Source: Kluyvera cryocrescens NBRC 102467
GTDB taxonomy: Bacteria; Pseudomonadota; Gammaproteobacteria; Enterobacterales; Enterobacteriaceae
Reading direction: 5' to 3'
Assembly: GCF_001571285.1 (NCBI RefSeq)
Contig: NZ_BCTM01000002.1
Coordinates: 81,409-145,408, forward strand
DNA length: 64,000 nt
The notes beneath the pieces were generated by a model, which saw only the letters and a program-made list of their open reading frames with translations, made no database searches and was not told the origin of the DNA. Positions 34,054 through 42,850 of this stretch are shown here, in pieces. The translations under genes were made by a program, and so were the position numbers. Each line of letters starts with the position of its first letter. Within the stretch, counting starts at the first letter, position 1.

Positions 34054-35202
34054 CTAGCGCGCAACGCGCAGACCTTGCTCCACTCCGCGTGAGAACATCA
34101 CCTGCCAAAGCTGGATATCCCGGGCCCGGAAGGCGCCTGCACAGGCGTTGAGATAATAGCTAAACATCCGTTTGAACCGTTCAGAATAGTTGTCGGCGAT
34201 TTCAGGCCAACTGGCAACAAAACGGTCATACCAGGCCATCAGCGTCGTATCGTAATCAGCGCCGAAATTGTGCCAGTCTTCCATCACAAAATGTGGCTCG
34301 CTGGCGTGCGCAATCTGGCGCACCGAGGGTAAACAGCCATTCGGGAAAATATACTTATTAATCCACGGGTCGACGTTATTGTCGGTTTTCTTCGAGCCAA
34401 TGGTATGCAATAAGAACAGACCATCAGGTTTTAAATTACGGTCGACGACGGAAAAATAGGTGTCGTAGTTTTTCGGCCCAACGTGCTCGAACATCCCAAC
34501 GGAAACAATGCGGTCAAATTGAGCGTGCAGATCGCGGTAATCCTGGAGCAGGATCTCTACGTCCAGCCCTTCGCAGCGCGCCTGGGCAAGCTTTTGTTGC
34601 TCAGCGGAAATGGTGACGCCTTTCACGCTAACGCGGTAGTTTTTCGCCATATACGCCGCCAAACCGCCCCAACCGCAGCCAATATCCAGCACCTGCATGC
34701 CCGGTTGCAGCTGTAGTTTCTGGCAAATCAGTTCGAGCTTGGCTTCCTGGGCTTGTTCCAGCGTTTGCGCATCTTTCCAGTAACCACAAGAGTACTGCAT
34801 ATAGGGGTCAAGCATACGGCTGAAGAGATCGTTGCCGAGATCGTAGTGCTCTTTCCCGACCTGCCAGGCGCGTTTACGGCTTTGCAAATTGAATAACCGC
34901 GCGCCAGCAATACGCAGCGTATCTTTAAAGTGATGGGGGAGTTGGTTTTCTAATCCGGCGCGCAGCACCTGGTCGAAAAAGATATCCAGACGGTCGCATT
35001 CCCACCAACCGTCCATATAGCTTTCGCCAAGGCCTAATGAGCCTTCTTGTAAGATACGTTTGAATAAATGCGGATTTCTGACCTGAATATCGCAGGGAGC
35101 GCTGCCGTTAATTTCAATACCTGCTCGGCTCAGCAGTTCGCTAACGATACGATACCAGTCATCATCCGGTACGCTTACTTCTTCTATACACGATGAGCTC
35201 AT
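34054..35202 (-). CDS. cfa: Cyclopropane-fatty-acyl-phospholipid synthase
   Basis: Cfa uses S-adenosylmethionine to add a methylene bridge to unsaturated acyl chains of membrane phospholipids at entry into stationary phase. The 382 residues equal E. coli Cfa. The N-terminal lipid-binding domain (about 1-130) is followed by a methyltransferase domain with VLDIGCGWGGLAAYMAKNY near 169 and SVGMFEHVGPKNYDTYF near 236, which carries the active-site Glu. The AUG lies about 100 bases from a sequence complementary to the RydC sRNA. Confidence 0.97.
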   Translation of the reverse strand: MSSSCIEEVSVPDDDWYRIVSELLSRAGIEINGSAPCDIQVRNPHLFKRILQEGSLGLGESYMDGWWECDRLDIFFDQVLRAGLENQLPHHFKDTLRIAGARLFNLQSRKRAWQVGKEHYDLGNDLFSRMLDPYMQYSCGYWKDAQTLEQAQEAKLELICQKLQLQPGMQVLDIGCGWGGLAAYMAKNYRVSVKGVTISAEQQKLAQARCEGLDVEILLQDYRDLHAQFDRIVSVGMFEHVGPKNYDTYFSVVDRNLKPDGLFLLHTIGSKKTDNNVDPWINKYIFPNGCLPSVRQIAHASEPHFVMEDWHNFGADYDTTLMAWYDRFVASWPEIADNYSERFKRMFSYYLNACAGAFRARDIQLWQVMFSRGVEQGLRVAR

Positions 35203-35300
35203 AGCTTCTCCATCCCGACCTGATGATCAGAACCTTAAAACAGCGTAGACGCTTTTTTCTGGTTGTGAGAAATGTCACGAAAAATTCGTGAGCCTGCTAT

Positions 35301-35311
35301 CCGACGTAGCA
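35301..35311 (-). promoter_or_regulatory. Putative RydC sRNA pairing site in the cfa leader
   Basis: On the minus strand, GCTACGTCGG lies 99-109 bases upstream of the cfa start. It is complementary, with one G-U pair, to the RydC 5' end (CCGATGTAG) as I recall it, at the distance reported for the long cfa transcript in E. coli and Salmonella. RydC itself is outside this window. Confidence 0.55.
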
Positions 35312-35500
35312 TAGGGAAAGGGAAGAACCCCCTCGCCGAAAACCTGTCCGTGGTTTAACGGGAAGCATCCTGCCGCCGCTCAATAAGTCCAATGTATATT
35401 AATTATGTGATGCCGATCCAGTATAGGACGCTAAGTTTGTTGATTCAACAAAAAATCTTAGCGTCCTAACGATATGCCATAGCATTGATATGCGTGATAA

Positions 35501-36694
35501 TTACGCGTGGGAAGTGGAGCGTTTAGCCGTGCATTCGTCAACTCGAGCTGCCCGTTGCATGATGTAGCCAATCGCGGCCAGCAGCACGGTGACCAGCATC
35601 ACGCTGGTGGTGGTCAGCAGCGGCGTGGCGATAAGCGTTGATACGGCAAGGCTTGCCAGGAAGCACAGACCCAGCTGTAGCGTATTTTGCAGCGCGGCCG
35701 CACGGCCAGTGGCCTGCGGGAAAGGTTTCAACGCTTGCGCAACCACAATCGGGTAAATCGCACCGTTGGCGATAGCCATCACGCAGAATGGAATCAGTAG
35801 CGCAGTTAACGAGGCATTTTCCATCAAACCGACAGCCCAGGTCGCAATGACGCTCACGCCGAACACGACCAGCAGCCACGGCAGAAGCTGCGAGCCCTGC
35901 CATTTTTGCAGCGCTGCCCGGCAGCCATAACCCCCGATCAGGAAGGCAATGGTCTGCGGCACGTAGCTCAGTCCGATGACGGTTGGGCTATAGCCCATTT
36001 CGTGCAGAATAAACGGTGAACCGGTCAGCCAGGCGAAGAAGCTGGCGGAACAGGCTGCATAAATCAGCACGTTGCCACGATAATCTTGACTGCGCAACAG
36101 GCGCCAAAACGTCAATTTCTCTTCACTGGCGGCATGCTTGTGGTGCGCAGGTTTCAGACGCAGCGCAGGCAGCATCAGGACCAGAGTGATAATGAAGAGG
36201 GTGGCGAAAATGGCCTGCCAGTCGAAATGAGCGAGCAGCCAACTGCCGAGCAGCGGAGCCAGCGCAGGAGAAAGCCCAACCAGCGGCATGATGGTGGCAA
36301 AAATACGATTGGTGCGCTGCGGCGGATAGTAATCGGTCACCATCGCCTGCCAGGTGACGGCGGCGGCGCATACCCCGACGGCCTGGACAAAACGCAGCAC
36401 CAGCAGGGTAGTGCCATCGCGTACCCACAGCATGCCGAGGCAGCCAATGGCGAAAATAGCTAAACCGATCAGCAGAATTGGCTTACGGCCATAGCGATCT
36501 GACAGCGGTCCCCACAGGAGCTGCGCGACGGCGAAGCCTGCGAGGAACAGACTTAAGCTGGCGCTGACGGCGGATGCCGGCGTTTGCAGGTCTTCCTGAA
36601 TAGCAGCAAAGGCTGGCAGATACATATCGGTTGCCAGAAAGCCCAGCACGCTGAGTCCCGCGAGCCAAACTAAAAATCCTTTCCCAGGTTGCAT
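35501..36694 (-). CDS. punC: Purine nucleoside efflux transporter PunC (YdhC)
   Basis: A 12-helix MFS drug:H+ antiporter-like (Bcr/CflA) protein of 397 residues (E. coli 403). E. coli work links PunC to purine nucleoside transport and adenosine use, under activation by PunR. Family marks are [19 protein letters not shown] near 18-36, [20 protein letters not shown] near 59-78 (MFS motif A) and [14 protein letters not shown] near 122. It is divergent from its regulator gene punR, with a 111-base shared region. Confidence 0.94.
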   Translation of the reverse strand: MQPGKGFLVWLAGLSVLGFLATDMYLPAFAAIQEDLQTPASAVSASLSLFLAGFAVAQLLWGPLSDRYGRKPILLIGLAIFAIGCLGMLWVRDGTTLLVLRFVQAVGVCAAAVTWQAMVTDYYPPQRTNRIFATIMPLVGLSPALAPLLGSWLLAHFDWQAIFATLFIITLVLMLPALRLKPAHHKHAASEEKLTFWRLLRSQDYRGNVLIYAACSASFFAWLTGSPFILHEMGYSPTVIGLSYVPQTIAFLIGGYGCRAALQKWQGSQLLPWLLVVFGVSVIATWAVGLMENASLTALLIPFCVMAIANGAIYPIVVAQALKPFPQATGRAAALQNTLQLGLCFLASLAVSTLIATPLLTTTSVMLVTVLLAAIGYIMQRAARVDECTAKRSTSHA

Positions 36695-36805
36695 AAATCG
36701 CCCTTTTTATCGTGAGTAAACAGTTTCGCCGAGTGTAGTGAGTGCAATAGCGGTTGTGAAACGCTAATATTTGAGTCATGGATTCAAATTTTTTGCAGGC
36801 AGAAA

Positions 36806-37717
36806 ATGTGGTCTGAATATTCTCTGGAAGTGGTTGATGCGGTCGCACGCAATGGTAGTTTTAGTGCCGCAGCGCAGGAGTTGCACCGGGTGCCTTCGGC
36901 AGTCAGCTATACGGTGCGTCAGTTGGAGGATTGGCTGGCCGTTCCGCTATTTGAACGGCGCCATCGGGACGTTGAGCTTACCCCTGCTGGGGCGTGGTTT
37001 TTAAAGGAAGGCCGCTCTGTCATCAAAAAAATGCAGATCACCCGACAGCAGTGCCAGCAGATTGCAAACGGCTGGCGCGGCCAGTTGGCGATTGCCGTCG
37101 ATAACATCGTCAAGCCGGAGCGTACCCGTCAGTTAATTGTCGATTTCTATCGCCATTTTAACGATGTCGAACTGATTGTCTTCCAGGAAGTGTTCAACGG
37201 CGTGTGGGATGCGCTCGCGGACGGACGTGTGGAGCTGGCGATTGGTGCAACTCAAGCAATTCCGGTCGGCGGTCGCTTCGCGTTTCGCGATATGGGGATG
37301 TTGAACTGGCATTGCGTGGTCGCCAGTTCCCACCCCCTGGCAAAGATGGACGGTCCACTGAGTGACGATGTGTTGCGCAACTGGCCATCGCTGGTGCGCG
37401 AAGACACCTCGCGTTCGCTACCTAAGCGCACGACCTGGCTATTGGATAACCAAAAAAGGGTGGTAGTGCCGGACTGGGAGTCCTCGGAAACCTGCATTTC
37501 AGCGGGGCTGTGCGCAGCAATGGTGCCCGGTCATCGGGCGCAGCCGTGGCTCGATAGCGGGGAATGGGTGGCGCTGACGCTGGAAAATCCTTTCCCGGAT
37601 GCGGCCTGTTGTCTGACGTGGCAGCAAAGCGAGGCATCGCCCGCGTTGAGCTGGTTATTAGAGTATTTGGGCGACAGTGAAACGTTAAACGAGGAGTGGC
37701 TGCGGACGCCTGTGTAG
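36806..37717 (+). CDS. punR: LysR-type regulator PunR (YdhB)
   Basis: A 303-residue LysR regulator (E. coli 310). The winged helix-turn-helix is WSEYSLEVVDAVARNGSFSAAAQELHRVPSAVSYTVRQLEDWLAVPLFERRHR (2-54). The effector domain resembles E. coli YdhB throughout, with a slightly shorter C-terminus. PunR activates divergently transcribed punC. The unusually late upstream frame start at 36771 in another phase is not used. Confidence 0.95.
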   Translation: MWSEYSLEVVDAVARNGSFSAAAQELHRVPSAVSYTVRQLEDWLAVPLFERRHRDVELTPAGAWFLKEGRSVIKKMQITRQQCQQIANGWRGQLAIAVDNIVKPERTRQLIVDFYRHFNDVELIVFQEVFNGVWDALADGRVELAIGATQAIPVGGRFAFRDMGMLNWHCVVASSHPLAKMDGPLSDDVLRNWPSLVREDTSRSLPKRTTWLLDNQKRVVVPDWESSETCISAGLCAAMVPGHRAQPWLDSGEWVALTLENPFPDAACCLTWQQSEASPALSWLLEYLGDSETLNEEWLRTPV

Positions 37718-37733
37718 GCGTCCGTTGAGATCA

Positions 37734-38759
37734 TTAACGGCGATAGTCGCGATACGGGCCATCGGCCACGGAGCGACGTTCGATAAGGCGCGGATGTACC
37801 TCGATCGACTGCGACTCCTCACGTTTGCTAACGATGCGGTCCATTAACATGTTAAAGGCCGTTTCACCCAGCGAGTCTTTTGGCTGGTGAATGGTGGTTA
37901 GCGCTGGCGTGAAGAAACGGGAGTTGCGCACGTTATCGTAGCCAATAAGCGAAATGTCCTGCGGCACGCGCAGCCCCATTTCATCAGCGGCACACAGCGC
38001 CCCCATTGCCATCACATCGCCACCACAGAAGATCGCGGTAGGGCGCGGATGCTGAGACAAAATTTGCTGCATGGCGCGATAACCCGATTCCGGCTCAAAG
38101 TCGCCCTGCACAATCCAGCTCGCCGGGACGTTGATCATCGCTTCTTCCATCGCCTTCATAAAACCGGCCAGACGACCTGCACCGGTGTTACGCTCCAGCG
38201 GGCCTGGGATCACGCCAATGTCGCGATGGCCACGCTCGATGAGGTAACGACCCGCCATGTAGCCGCCTTCAAAGGCGTTATCGATGACCGAATCGGTGAA
38301 GTCAGCTTTGGCTTCGCCCCAGTCCATGACCACCATTGGGATATGACGATACTCTTCGAGCATCGTCAGCAGGGACTCCGGGTACTCGGAGCACATGACC
38401 AGCAGGCCATCCACGCGCTTTTGCGCCATCATAGACAAATAGGCGCGCTGCTTTTCCAGATTGTTCCACGCGTTACCCAGAATCAGGGTATAGCCTTTCT
38501 CAAAGCAGTTTTTCTCAACGGCTTCGATGATCTCGGCAAAGTAGGCGGCCTCGCTGCTGGTGGCCAACAAACCAATCGATTTGGTGTGGTTGACTTTCAG
38601 GCTACGGGCAACGGCGCTCGGTGAGTAATGCAGCTCTTTAATAGCCGCCCACACGGCTTCGCGCGTGTCTTCTGCGACGAAACGCGTTTTGTTAATTACA
38701 TGTGATACGGTTGTAGTGGAAACGTTTGCGCGCTTCGCTACATCTTTAATTGTTGCCAT
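37734..38759 (-). CDS. purR: Purine biosynthesis repressor PurR
   Basis: A LacI-family repressor (341 residues as in E. coli) that binds hypoxanthine or guanine as corepressor and silences the pur regulon. The N-terminal HTH and hinge helix are [56 protein letters not shown] (1-56). The periplasmic-binding-like ligand domain follows. A consensus PurR operator upstream and a second weaker one inside the coding start point to autoregulation. Confidence 0.97.
   Translation of the reverse strand: MATIKDVAKRANVSTTTVSHVINKTRFVAEDTREAVWAAIKELHYSPSAVARSLKVNHTKSIGLLATSSEAAYFAEIIEAVEKNCFEKGYTLILGNAWNNLEKQRAYLSMMAQKRVDGLLVMCSEYPESLLTMLEEYRHIPMVVMDWGEAKADFTDSVIDNAFEGGYMAGRYLIERGHRDIGVIPGPLERNTGAGRLAGFMKAMEEAMINVPASWIVQGDFEPESGYRAMQQILSQHPRPTAIFCGGDVMAMGALCAADEMGLRVPQDISLIGYDNVRNSRFFTPALTTIHQPKDSLGETAFNMLMDRIVSKREESQSIEVHPRLIERRSVADGPYRDYRR
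38716..38731. promoter_or_regulatory. Possible second PurR operator inside purR
   Basis: GTGGAAACGTTTGCGC keeps the AAACGTTT core of PurR operators and lies within the first codons of purR, where E. coli purR also has a downstream operator. Confidence 0.45.
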
Positions 38760-38802
38760 TCCATCTCACTCCAGACCCTGGCCTGCCCCTGATAAAATCG
38801 AA

Positions 38803-38818
38803 AGGAAAACGTTTGCCT
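38803..38818. promoter_or_regulatory. PurR operator upstream of purR
   Basis: AGGAAAACGTTTGCCT, reading AGGCAAACGTTTTCCT on the gene strand, is a consensus 16-base PurR site with dyad symmetry, 44 bases before the start codon. Confidence 0.85.
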
Positions 38819-39053
38819 TCACACACCCTGGCACAATCTTGATGATTGTGGTTCGCCGGGAAAACGATACAGGACGACAGGAGGGGGTCAATGGCCGGTA
38901 CGCTTATAAATAAGCGTCGAATTTTGACTTATCCTGGCGCAAAGTGGAAGAGCAAAAACCAACATCCTGCTAAATCTGTGAAGATTTTTACGATTAACTG
39001 TGCAAAAATGATTAAACGCAGTTTTACTGTGGTAATCAAAAGGAGAAAAATTG

Positions 39054-39143
39054 ATGAGTACCGATCTTAAACTGTCTCTCTGCACGACCGTTATTGCGCT
39101 GGCTCTGATCGTCGCCGCCGGTTTTACCGCTGTTTTGCATTAA
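39054..39143 (+). CDS. ynhF: Small membrane protein YnhF
   Basis: A 29-residue protein, the same length as E. coli YnhF. It begins MSTDLKLSL and continues as one transmembrane helix (about residues 8-26, TTVIALALIVAAGFTA) ending VLH. AAAAGGAGAAAA precedes the ATG. Position between purR and ydhP is conserved. In E. coli the peptide is made and membrane-localised, and keeps formyl-Met; its role is unknown. A short GC hairpin (39152-39171) follows. Confidence 0.9.
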   Translation: MSTDLKLSLCTTVIALALIVAAGFTAVLH

Positions 39144-39151
39144 TTCCCCTG

Positions 39152-39171
39152 TGAGGGAGCGTCCGCTCCCT
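39152..39171 (+). terminator. Hairpin after ynhF
   Basis: GAGGGAGCG pairs perfectly with CGCTCCCTC with almost no loop; there is no strong T run, so termination is only probable. Confidence 0.45.
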
Positions 39172-39303
39172 CTCGTCTGATTGTTACCCATTTAGCAATA
39201 ATCTTTTGCAGTTTTGTACACTTCTGTTTTTCTGTGATTAATGTCATGCTTTTGCACTATGTTGCCAGACCGCGCCCAGCCTGCGGTTAAACGGAGTCAT
39301 TGC

Positions 39304-40470
39304 ATGAAAATTAACTTTCCTCTATTAGCGTTAGCTATCGGGGCATTTGGTATTGGTACAACCGAATTCTCGCCGATGGGCCTGCTGCCGGTGATTGCCA
39401 AAGGTGTCGATGTATCAATTCCCGCTGCGGGAATGCTGATTAGCGCCTATGCGGTTGGCGTGATGGTGGGGGCCCCCCTGATGACGCTGCTGTTATCCCA
39501 TCGCGGCCGTCGCAATGCGCTGATCTTCCTGATGGCCATTTTTACGCTCGGTAATGTGCTGTCGGCAATTTCGCCGGACTATACCACTCTGATGCTGTCG
39601 CGCATCATCACTAGCCTCAACCATGGCGCGTTCTTTGGTCTGGGCTCGGTGGTTGCGGCCAGCGTGGTACCAAAACACAAACAGGCCAGCGCGGTCGCAA
39701 CCATGTTTATGGGGCTGACTATCGCCAATATTGGCGGCGTTCCGGCGGCAACCTGGCTGGGTGAAACTATCGGCTGGCGTATGTCATTCCTGGCGACCGC
39801 GGGTCTTGGGGTGATTGCGATTGTGAGTCTGTGGTTGTCTTTACCGCAGGGCGGCTCAGGCGAGAAACCTAACGTCAAGCGCGAACTCTCGGTGTTGGTG
39901 CGTCCACAGGTGTTGTCCGCGTTGCTTACCACCGTACTTGGCGCGGGGGCGATGTTCACACTCTACACCTACATTTCACCGGTACTGCATACCATCACGC
40001 ATGCTACTTCCGGCTTCATCACCCTGATGCTGGTACTCATTGGCGTTGGTTTTTCCATCGGCAACTATCTGGGTGGTAAGTTTGCTGACCGCTCGGTAAG
40101 CGGTACGCTGAAGGGGTTTCTGCTGCTATTGATGCTGATCATGCTGGCGATTCCGTTCCTTGCGCAAACGCAGATTGGGGCGGCTGTTAGCATGGTGGTG
40201 TGGGGCGCGGCAACCTTTGCGGTCGTACCTCCGCTACAGATGCGGGTGATGCGCGTTGCGCATGAAGCCCCAGGGCTGTCGTCGTCGGTCAATATCGGCG
40301 CATTTAACCTCGGTAATGCGTTAGGTGCCGTGGCCGGTGGCGCGGTGATCTCCGGTGGGCTGGGCTACAGCTTTGTTCCGGTGATGGGGGCTATTGTCGC
40401 CGGACTGGCGCTGCTGGTGGTCTTCCTGAGCGGTCGCCGTCAGGGCGAAGAGGCGATGGCCAGCCAGTAA
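39304..40470 (+). CDS. ydhP: MFS transporter YdhP (AraJ family)
   Basis: A 12-helix inner-membrane transporter of 388 residues (E. coli 389), from the drug:H+ antiporter/AraJ branch of the major facilitator superfamily. It shows FGIGTTEFSPMGLLPVIAKGVDVSIPAAGMLISAYAVGVMVGAPLMTLL near the N-terminus and the motif-A-like SHRGRRNALIF near 66. Sequence and position (ynhF-ydhP-sodB) fit YdhP. I chose the ATG at 39304, which gives the E. coli length; the in-frame start at 39241 lies in the leader. Substrate unknown. Confidence 0.93.
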   Translation: MKINFPLLALAIGAFGIGTTEFSPMGLLPVIAKGVDVSIPAAGMLISAYAVGVMVGAPLMTLLLSHRGRRNALIFLMAIFTLGNVLSAISPDYTTLMLSRIITSLNHGAFFGLGSVVAASVVPKHKQASAVATMFMGLTIANIGGVPAATWLGETIGWRMSFLATAGLGVIAIVSLWLSLPQGGSGEKPNVKRELSVLVRPQVLSALLTTVLGAGAMFTLYTYISPVLHTITHATSGFITLMLVLIGVGFSIGNYLGGKFADRSVSGTLKGFLLLLMLIMLAIPFLAQTQIGAAVSMVVWGAATFAVVPPLQMRVMRVAHEAPGLSSSVNIGAFNLGNALGAVAGGAVISGGLGYSFVPVMGAIVAGLALLVVFLSGRRQGEEAMASQ

Positions 40471-40475
40471 AACTG

Positions 40476-40506
40476 AAAAAGCAGAAGGGCGACCTTCTGC
40501 TTTTTT
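40476..40506. terminator. Bidirectional terminator ydhP/sodB
   Basis: GCAGAAGG (40481-40488) pairs with CCTTCTGC (40493-40500), flanked by five A and six T. Confidence 0.9.
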
Positions 40507-40536
40507 ATATCACCCTCAAATACGGGTGAAGGTGGC

Positions 40537-41118
40537 TTACGCTGCCAGGTTATCCGCAACGAATTTCCAGTTTACCAGAGCCCAGAAGTGCTCCAGATAG
40601 TTTGGACGCGCATTGCGGTAGTCAATGTAGTAAGCATGTTCCCACACGTCAACGGTCAGCAAAGGCGTCGCATCGGTCGTCAGCGGAGTACCCGCGTTAG
40701 AGGTCGAAACGATAGCCAGAGAACCGTCCGCTTTCTTCACAAGCCAGGTCCAGCCCGCGCCGAAGTTTTTCACGGCGGCGTCGGTGAACTGCGCTTTAAA
40801 CTCTGCGAAGCTACCAAACGCCTTGTTGATGGCTTCAGCCACTGCGCCAGTCGGTTCGCCGCCGGCGTTAGGTGCCAGACAGTTCCAGTAGAAGGTGTGG
40901 TTCCAGACCTGCGCTGCGTTATTGAATACGCCGCCTTCAGAGGTACGAACGATCTCTTCCAGGGATTTGCCTTCAAACGCGGTGCCTTTGACCAAGTTAT
41001 TCAGGTTAGTGACGTAGGTCTGGTGGTGTTTACCATAATGATACTCCAGCGTTTCCACGGAAATGTGTGGCGCCAGGGCGTCTTTGGCATACGGTAATGC
41101 AGGTAATTCGAACGACAT
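40537..41118 (-). CDS. sodB: Iron superoxide dismutase SodB
   Basis: A cytoplasmic Fe-dependent dismutase of 193 residues, the E. coli length, that converts superoxide to oxygen and hydrogen peroxide. Metal ligands are in place: His in [13 protein letters not shown] (about 27), His in [11 protein letters not shown] (about 74), and Asp/His in [15 protein letters not shown] (about 157 and 161). I chose the ATG at 41118, preceded by AAGGAGAGTAGCA; an in-frame ATG 33 bases upstream lies in the leader. In E. coli RyhB binds over this ribosome site when iron is scarce. Confidence 0.97.
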   Translation of the reverse strand: MSFELPALPYAKDALAPHISVETLEYHYGKHHQTYVTNLNNLVKGTAFEGKSLEEIVRTSEGGVFNNAAQVWNHTFYWNCLAPNAGGEPTGAVAEAINKAFGSFAEFKAQFTDAAVKNFGAGWTWLVKKADGSLAIVSTSNAGTPLTTDATPLLTVDVWEHAYYIDYRNARPNYLEHFWALVNWKFVADNLAA

Positions 41119-41168
41119 TGCTACTCTCCTTATTATAGTTTGTACACCCAATAACCTTGTATTGAGTG
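41119..41168 (-). promoter_or_regulatory. sodB 5' leader: hairpin and RyhB-target ribosome site
   Basis: On the minus strand, CACTCAATA and TATTGGGTG (41145-41168) form a hairpin near the start of the leader, followed by AATAAGGAGAGTAGCA before the AUG. Both parts resemble the E. coli sodB leader bound by Hfq and RyhB. Confidence 0.6.
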
Positions 41169-41208
41169 TGGATAGAGTAGCAAATTAAAAGGTGAGATAA
41201 AAGATAAG

Positions 41209-41238
41209 CTTACCCCGTTTGTTAACAAACGGGGTAAG
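41209..41238 (-). terminator. Strong hairpin after mepH
   Basis: CTTACCCCGTTTG and CAAACGGGGTAAG form a perfect 13-base stem with a TTAA loop, four bases after the mepH stop. On the minus strand it is followed by CTTATCTTTT. Confidence 0.8.
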
Positions 41239-41241
41239 TGT

Positions 41242-42069
41242 TTAACGAATGGTCTTCGGGGTGACCACGCGGCGAGCGCCGACGTAGTGACGTACCCAAT
41301 AATCTTCGCTGAGCGAGGTGATTTGAATGTCGCGACCGGTACGCGGAGACTGGATAAACTTGCCGTTACCTACATACACGCCCACGTGATCGGCGGTGCC
41401 GCGACCGCGGGTGCGGAAGAAGACCAGATCGCCGCTTTCAAGTTCACCACGGTCAACCGGACGGGCGTCGCGCAGGTGATACATTTCGTTAGCCGTACGT
41501 GGAATGCGGATGTTGACCAGATCTTTGTACGCGTAATAGACCAGTCCACTGCAATCGAATCCCGTGCGCGGTGAATTACCGCCCCAACGATAAGGTTTGC
41601 CGAGCTGGCCCATCAATTTATTCATTGCCGTTTTCTGCGCCGTCTGCACGCGAGCTTTGTGCGCCTGAGCAATCGTGGTCGGCTGACTATCGACCTTGCT
41701 GGTAGTGCAGGATTTTTTATGACCTTTACGTGCTGGCTTACAGGTGGTCACGATATTGGCGGTTTTCAACGCACTGCCTTTTTTGCTGGCTTTGGCGGTA
41801 CGAGAAGGGGAGGCTTTGCGGGTGGCAGAAGCTGTTTTCTTAGCCGCTGCGGGTGTTGCTTTTTTTCTGGAGACGGCAGCGGTAGTTTTTTTCTTCGCGT
41901 TAGATTTACTGTCCGTATTCTTTTTCTTCCGTTCACTGCCTTTTACAGGTAGCGACTTCTGCGCCGTGGGTGTTTTAGCATGCCCTGTTGCATGCGCCAA
42001 CGGCGTGAACGATAACGATGTAAATAGCAATGCACAGAGCGTGAACGACCATTTTTTTATCTGCGCCAC
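41242..42069 (-). CDS. mepH: Murein DD-endopeptidase MepH (YdhO)
   Basis: A periplasmic NlpC/P60 hydrolase that cuts D-Ala-mDAP cross-links so new glycan strands can be inserted. The 275-residue protein (E. coli 271) has a signal peptide ending at AHA and a low-complexity, very basic linker rich in Lys, Ala, Ser and Thr (about 30-130). The catalytic domain from about 145 has the nucleophile in GFDCSGLVYYAY, then DHVGVYVGNGKFI and a third His or polar residue. The linker may bind anionic cell-wall polymers, which is inference. Confidence 0.95.
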   Translation of the reverse strand: MAQIKKWSFTLCALLFTSLSFTPLAHATGHAKTPTAQKSLPVKGSERKKKNTDSKSNAKKKTTAAVSRKKATPAAAKKTASATRKASPSRTAKASKKGSALKTANIVTTCKPARKGHKKSCTTSKVDSQPTTIAQAHKARVQTAQKTAMNKLMGQLGKPYRWGGNSPRTGFDCSGLVYYAYKDLVNIRIPRTANEMYHLRDARPVDRGELESGDLVFFRTRGRGTADHVGVYVGNGKFIQSPRTGRDIQITSLSEDYWVRHYVGARRVVTPKTIR

Positions 42070-42409
42070 TGAACAACCCTCTGAGTATGCAGGCTAAACA
42101 TCCTTGCCTGGGTATGATTTACAAAACCCAACGATTCTAATCCATAAAAACACGAAATGTTAATAGTGTTTTTATGTCTAAAACGCTGTTTCGTTAGCAA
42201 CTGCAAAAAAAAACATCAATTGATACATCTTGAGTTAAAAAATGAGCAAGTTTTTCATTGGGCTGCCGATAAACACATATTTATAAGGCAACTTCACTCG
42301 TCAGACGATAAAATATTAAAGCGTGAACAAAATGTTATTTTCTGTTCAGGGTCTGAAACGCTACAATGTCAGACTACTGTCGTAAAAAGAAGTTTGAGGA
42401 AGCAAGATA
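42070..42409. other. Divergent control region mepH/grxD (340 bases)
   Basis: This AT-rich gap contains a perfect inverted repeat, CATAAAAACAC (42143-42153) and GTGTTTTTATG (42166-42176), with a 12-base loop. It could be a regulator site or a leader hairpin of mepH. No gene was seen. Confidence 0.5.
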
Positions 42410-42757
42410 ATGAGCGAGACCATTGAAAAAATTCAGCGCCAGATCGCTGAGAACCCAATCCTGCTGTACATGAAAGGTTCCCCGAAGCTGCCAAGCTGCG
42501 GCTTTTCCGCTCAGGCGGTTCAGGCGCTGTCCGCCTGCGGTGAGCGCTTCGCTTATGTCGACATCCTGCAGAACCCGGATATCCGTGCCGAACTGCCAAA
42601 ATACGCTAACTGGCCGACCTTCCCACAGCTGTGGGTGGATGGCGAGTTGGTTGGCGGCTGTGACATCATTATTGAAATGTACCAGCGCGGTGAACTGCAG
42701 CCTCTGATCAAAGAGACGGCGGCGAAGTACAACACCGAAGAGCCGAAAGCAGAATAA
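42410..42757 (+). CDS. grxD: Monothiol glutaredoxin GrxD (Grx4)
   Basis: A 115-residue CGFS-type glutaredoxin, the E. coli length. The active-site SCGFS is near residue 29-33, the cis-Pro loop is WPTFPQLWV near 66-74, and GGCDII follows. CGFS glutaredoxins hold a 2Fe-2S cluster between two subunits or with BolA and serve in iron-sulfur cluster trafficking more than in disulfide reduction. GAGGAAGCAAGATA precedes the ATG. Confidence 0.97.
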   Translation: MSETIEKIQRQIAENPILLYMKGSPKLPSCGFSAQAVQALSACGERFAYVDILQNPDIRAELPKYANWPTFPQLWVDGELVGGCDIIIEMYQRGELQPLIKETAAKYNTEEPKAE

Positions 42758-42813
42758 TATCTGTCCCGGCGTCGTCTCACGATGCCGGGCGTGCTATGCA
42801 GTGAATGCTGAAA

Positions 42814-42843
42814 CAAAAAAGCGACCCGTGGGTCGCTTTTTTT
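42814..42843. terminator. Bidirectional terminator grxD/rnt
   Basis: AAAAAAGCGACCC and GGGTCGCTTTTTTT form a strong stem with A and T tracts on either side. Confidence 0.92.
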
Positions 42844-42850
42844 ATCTCGC

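Noticed and set aside
42764..42788. CCCGGCGTCGT/ACGATGCCGGG hairpin after grxD as a REP element
   Set aside because: Only one copy was seen in the window, so it is more simply part of the grxD 3' end.
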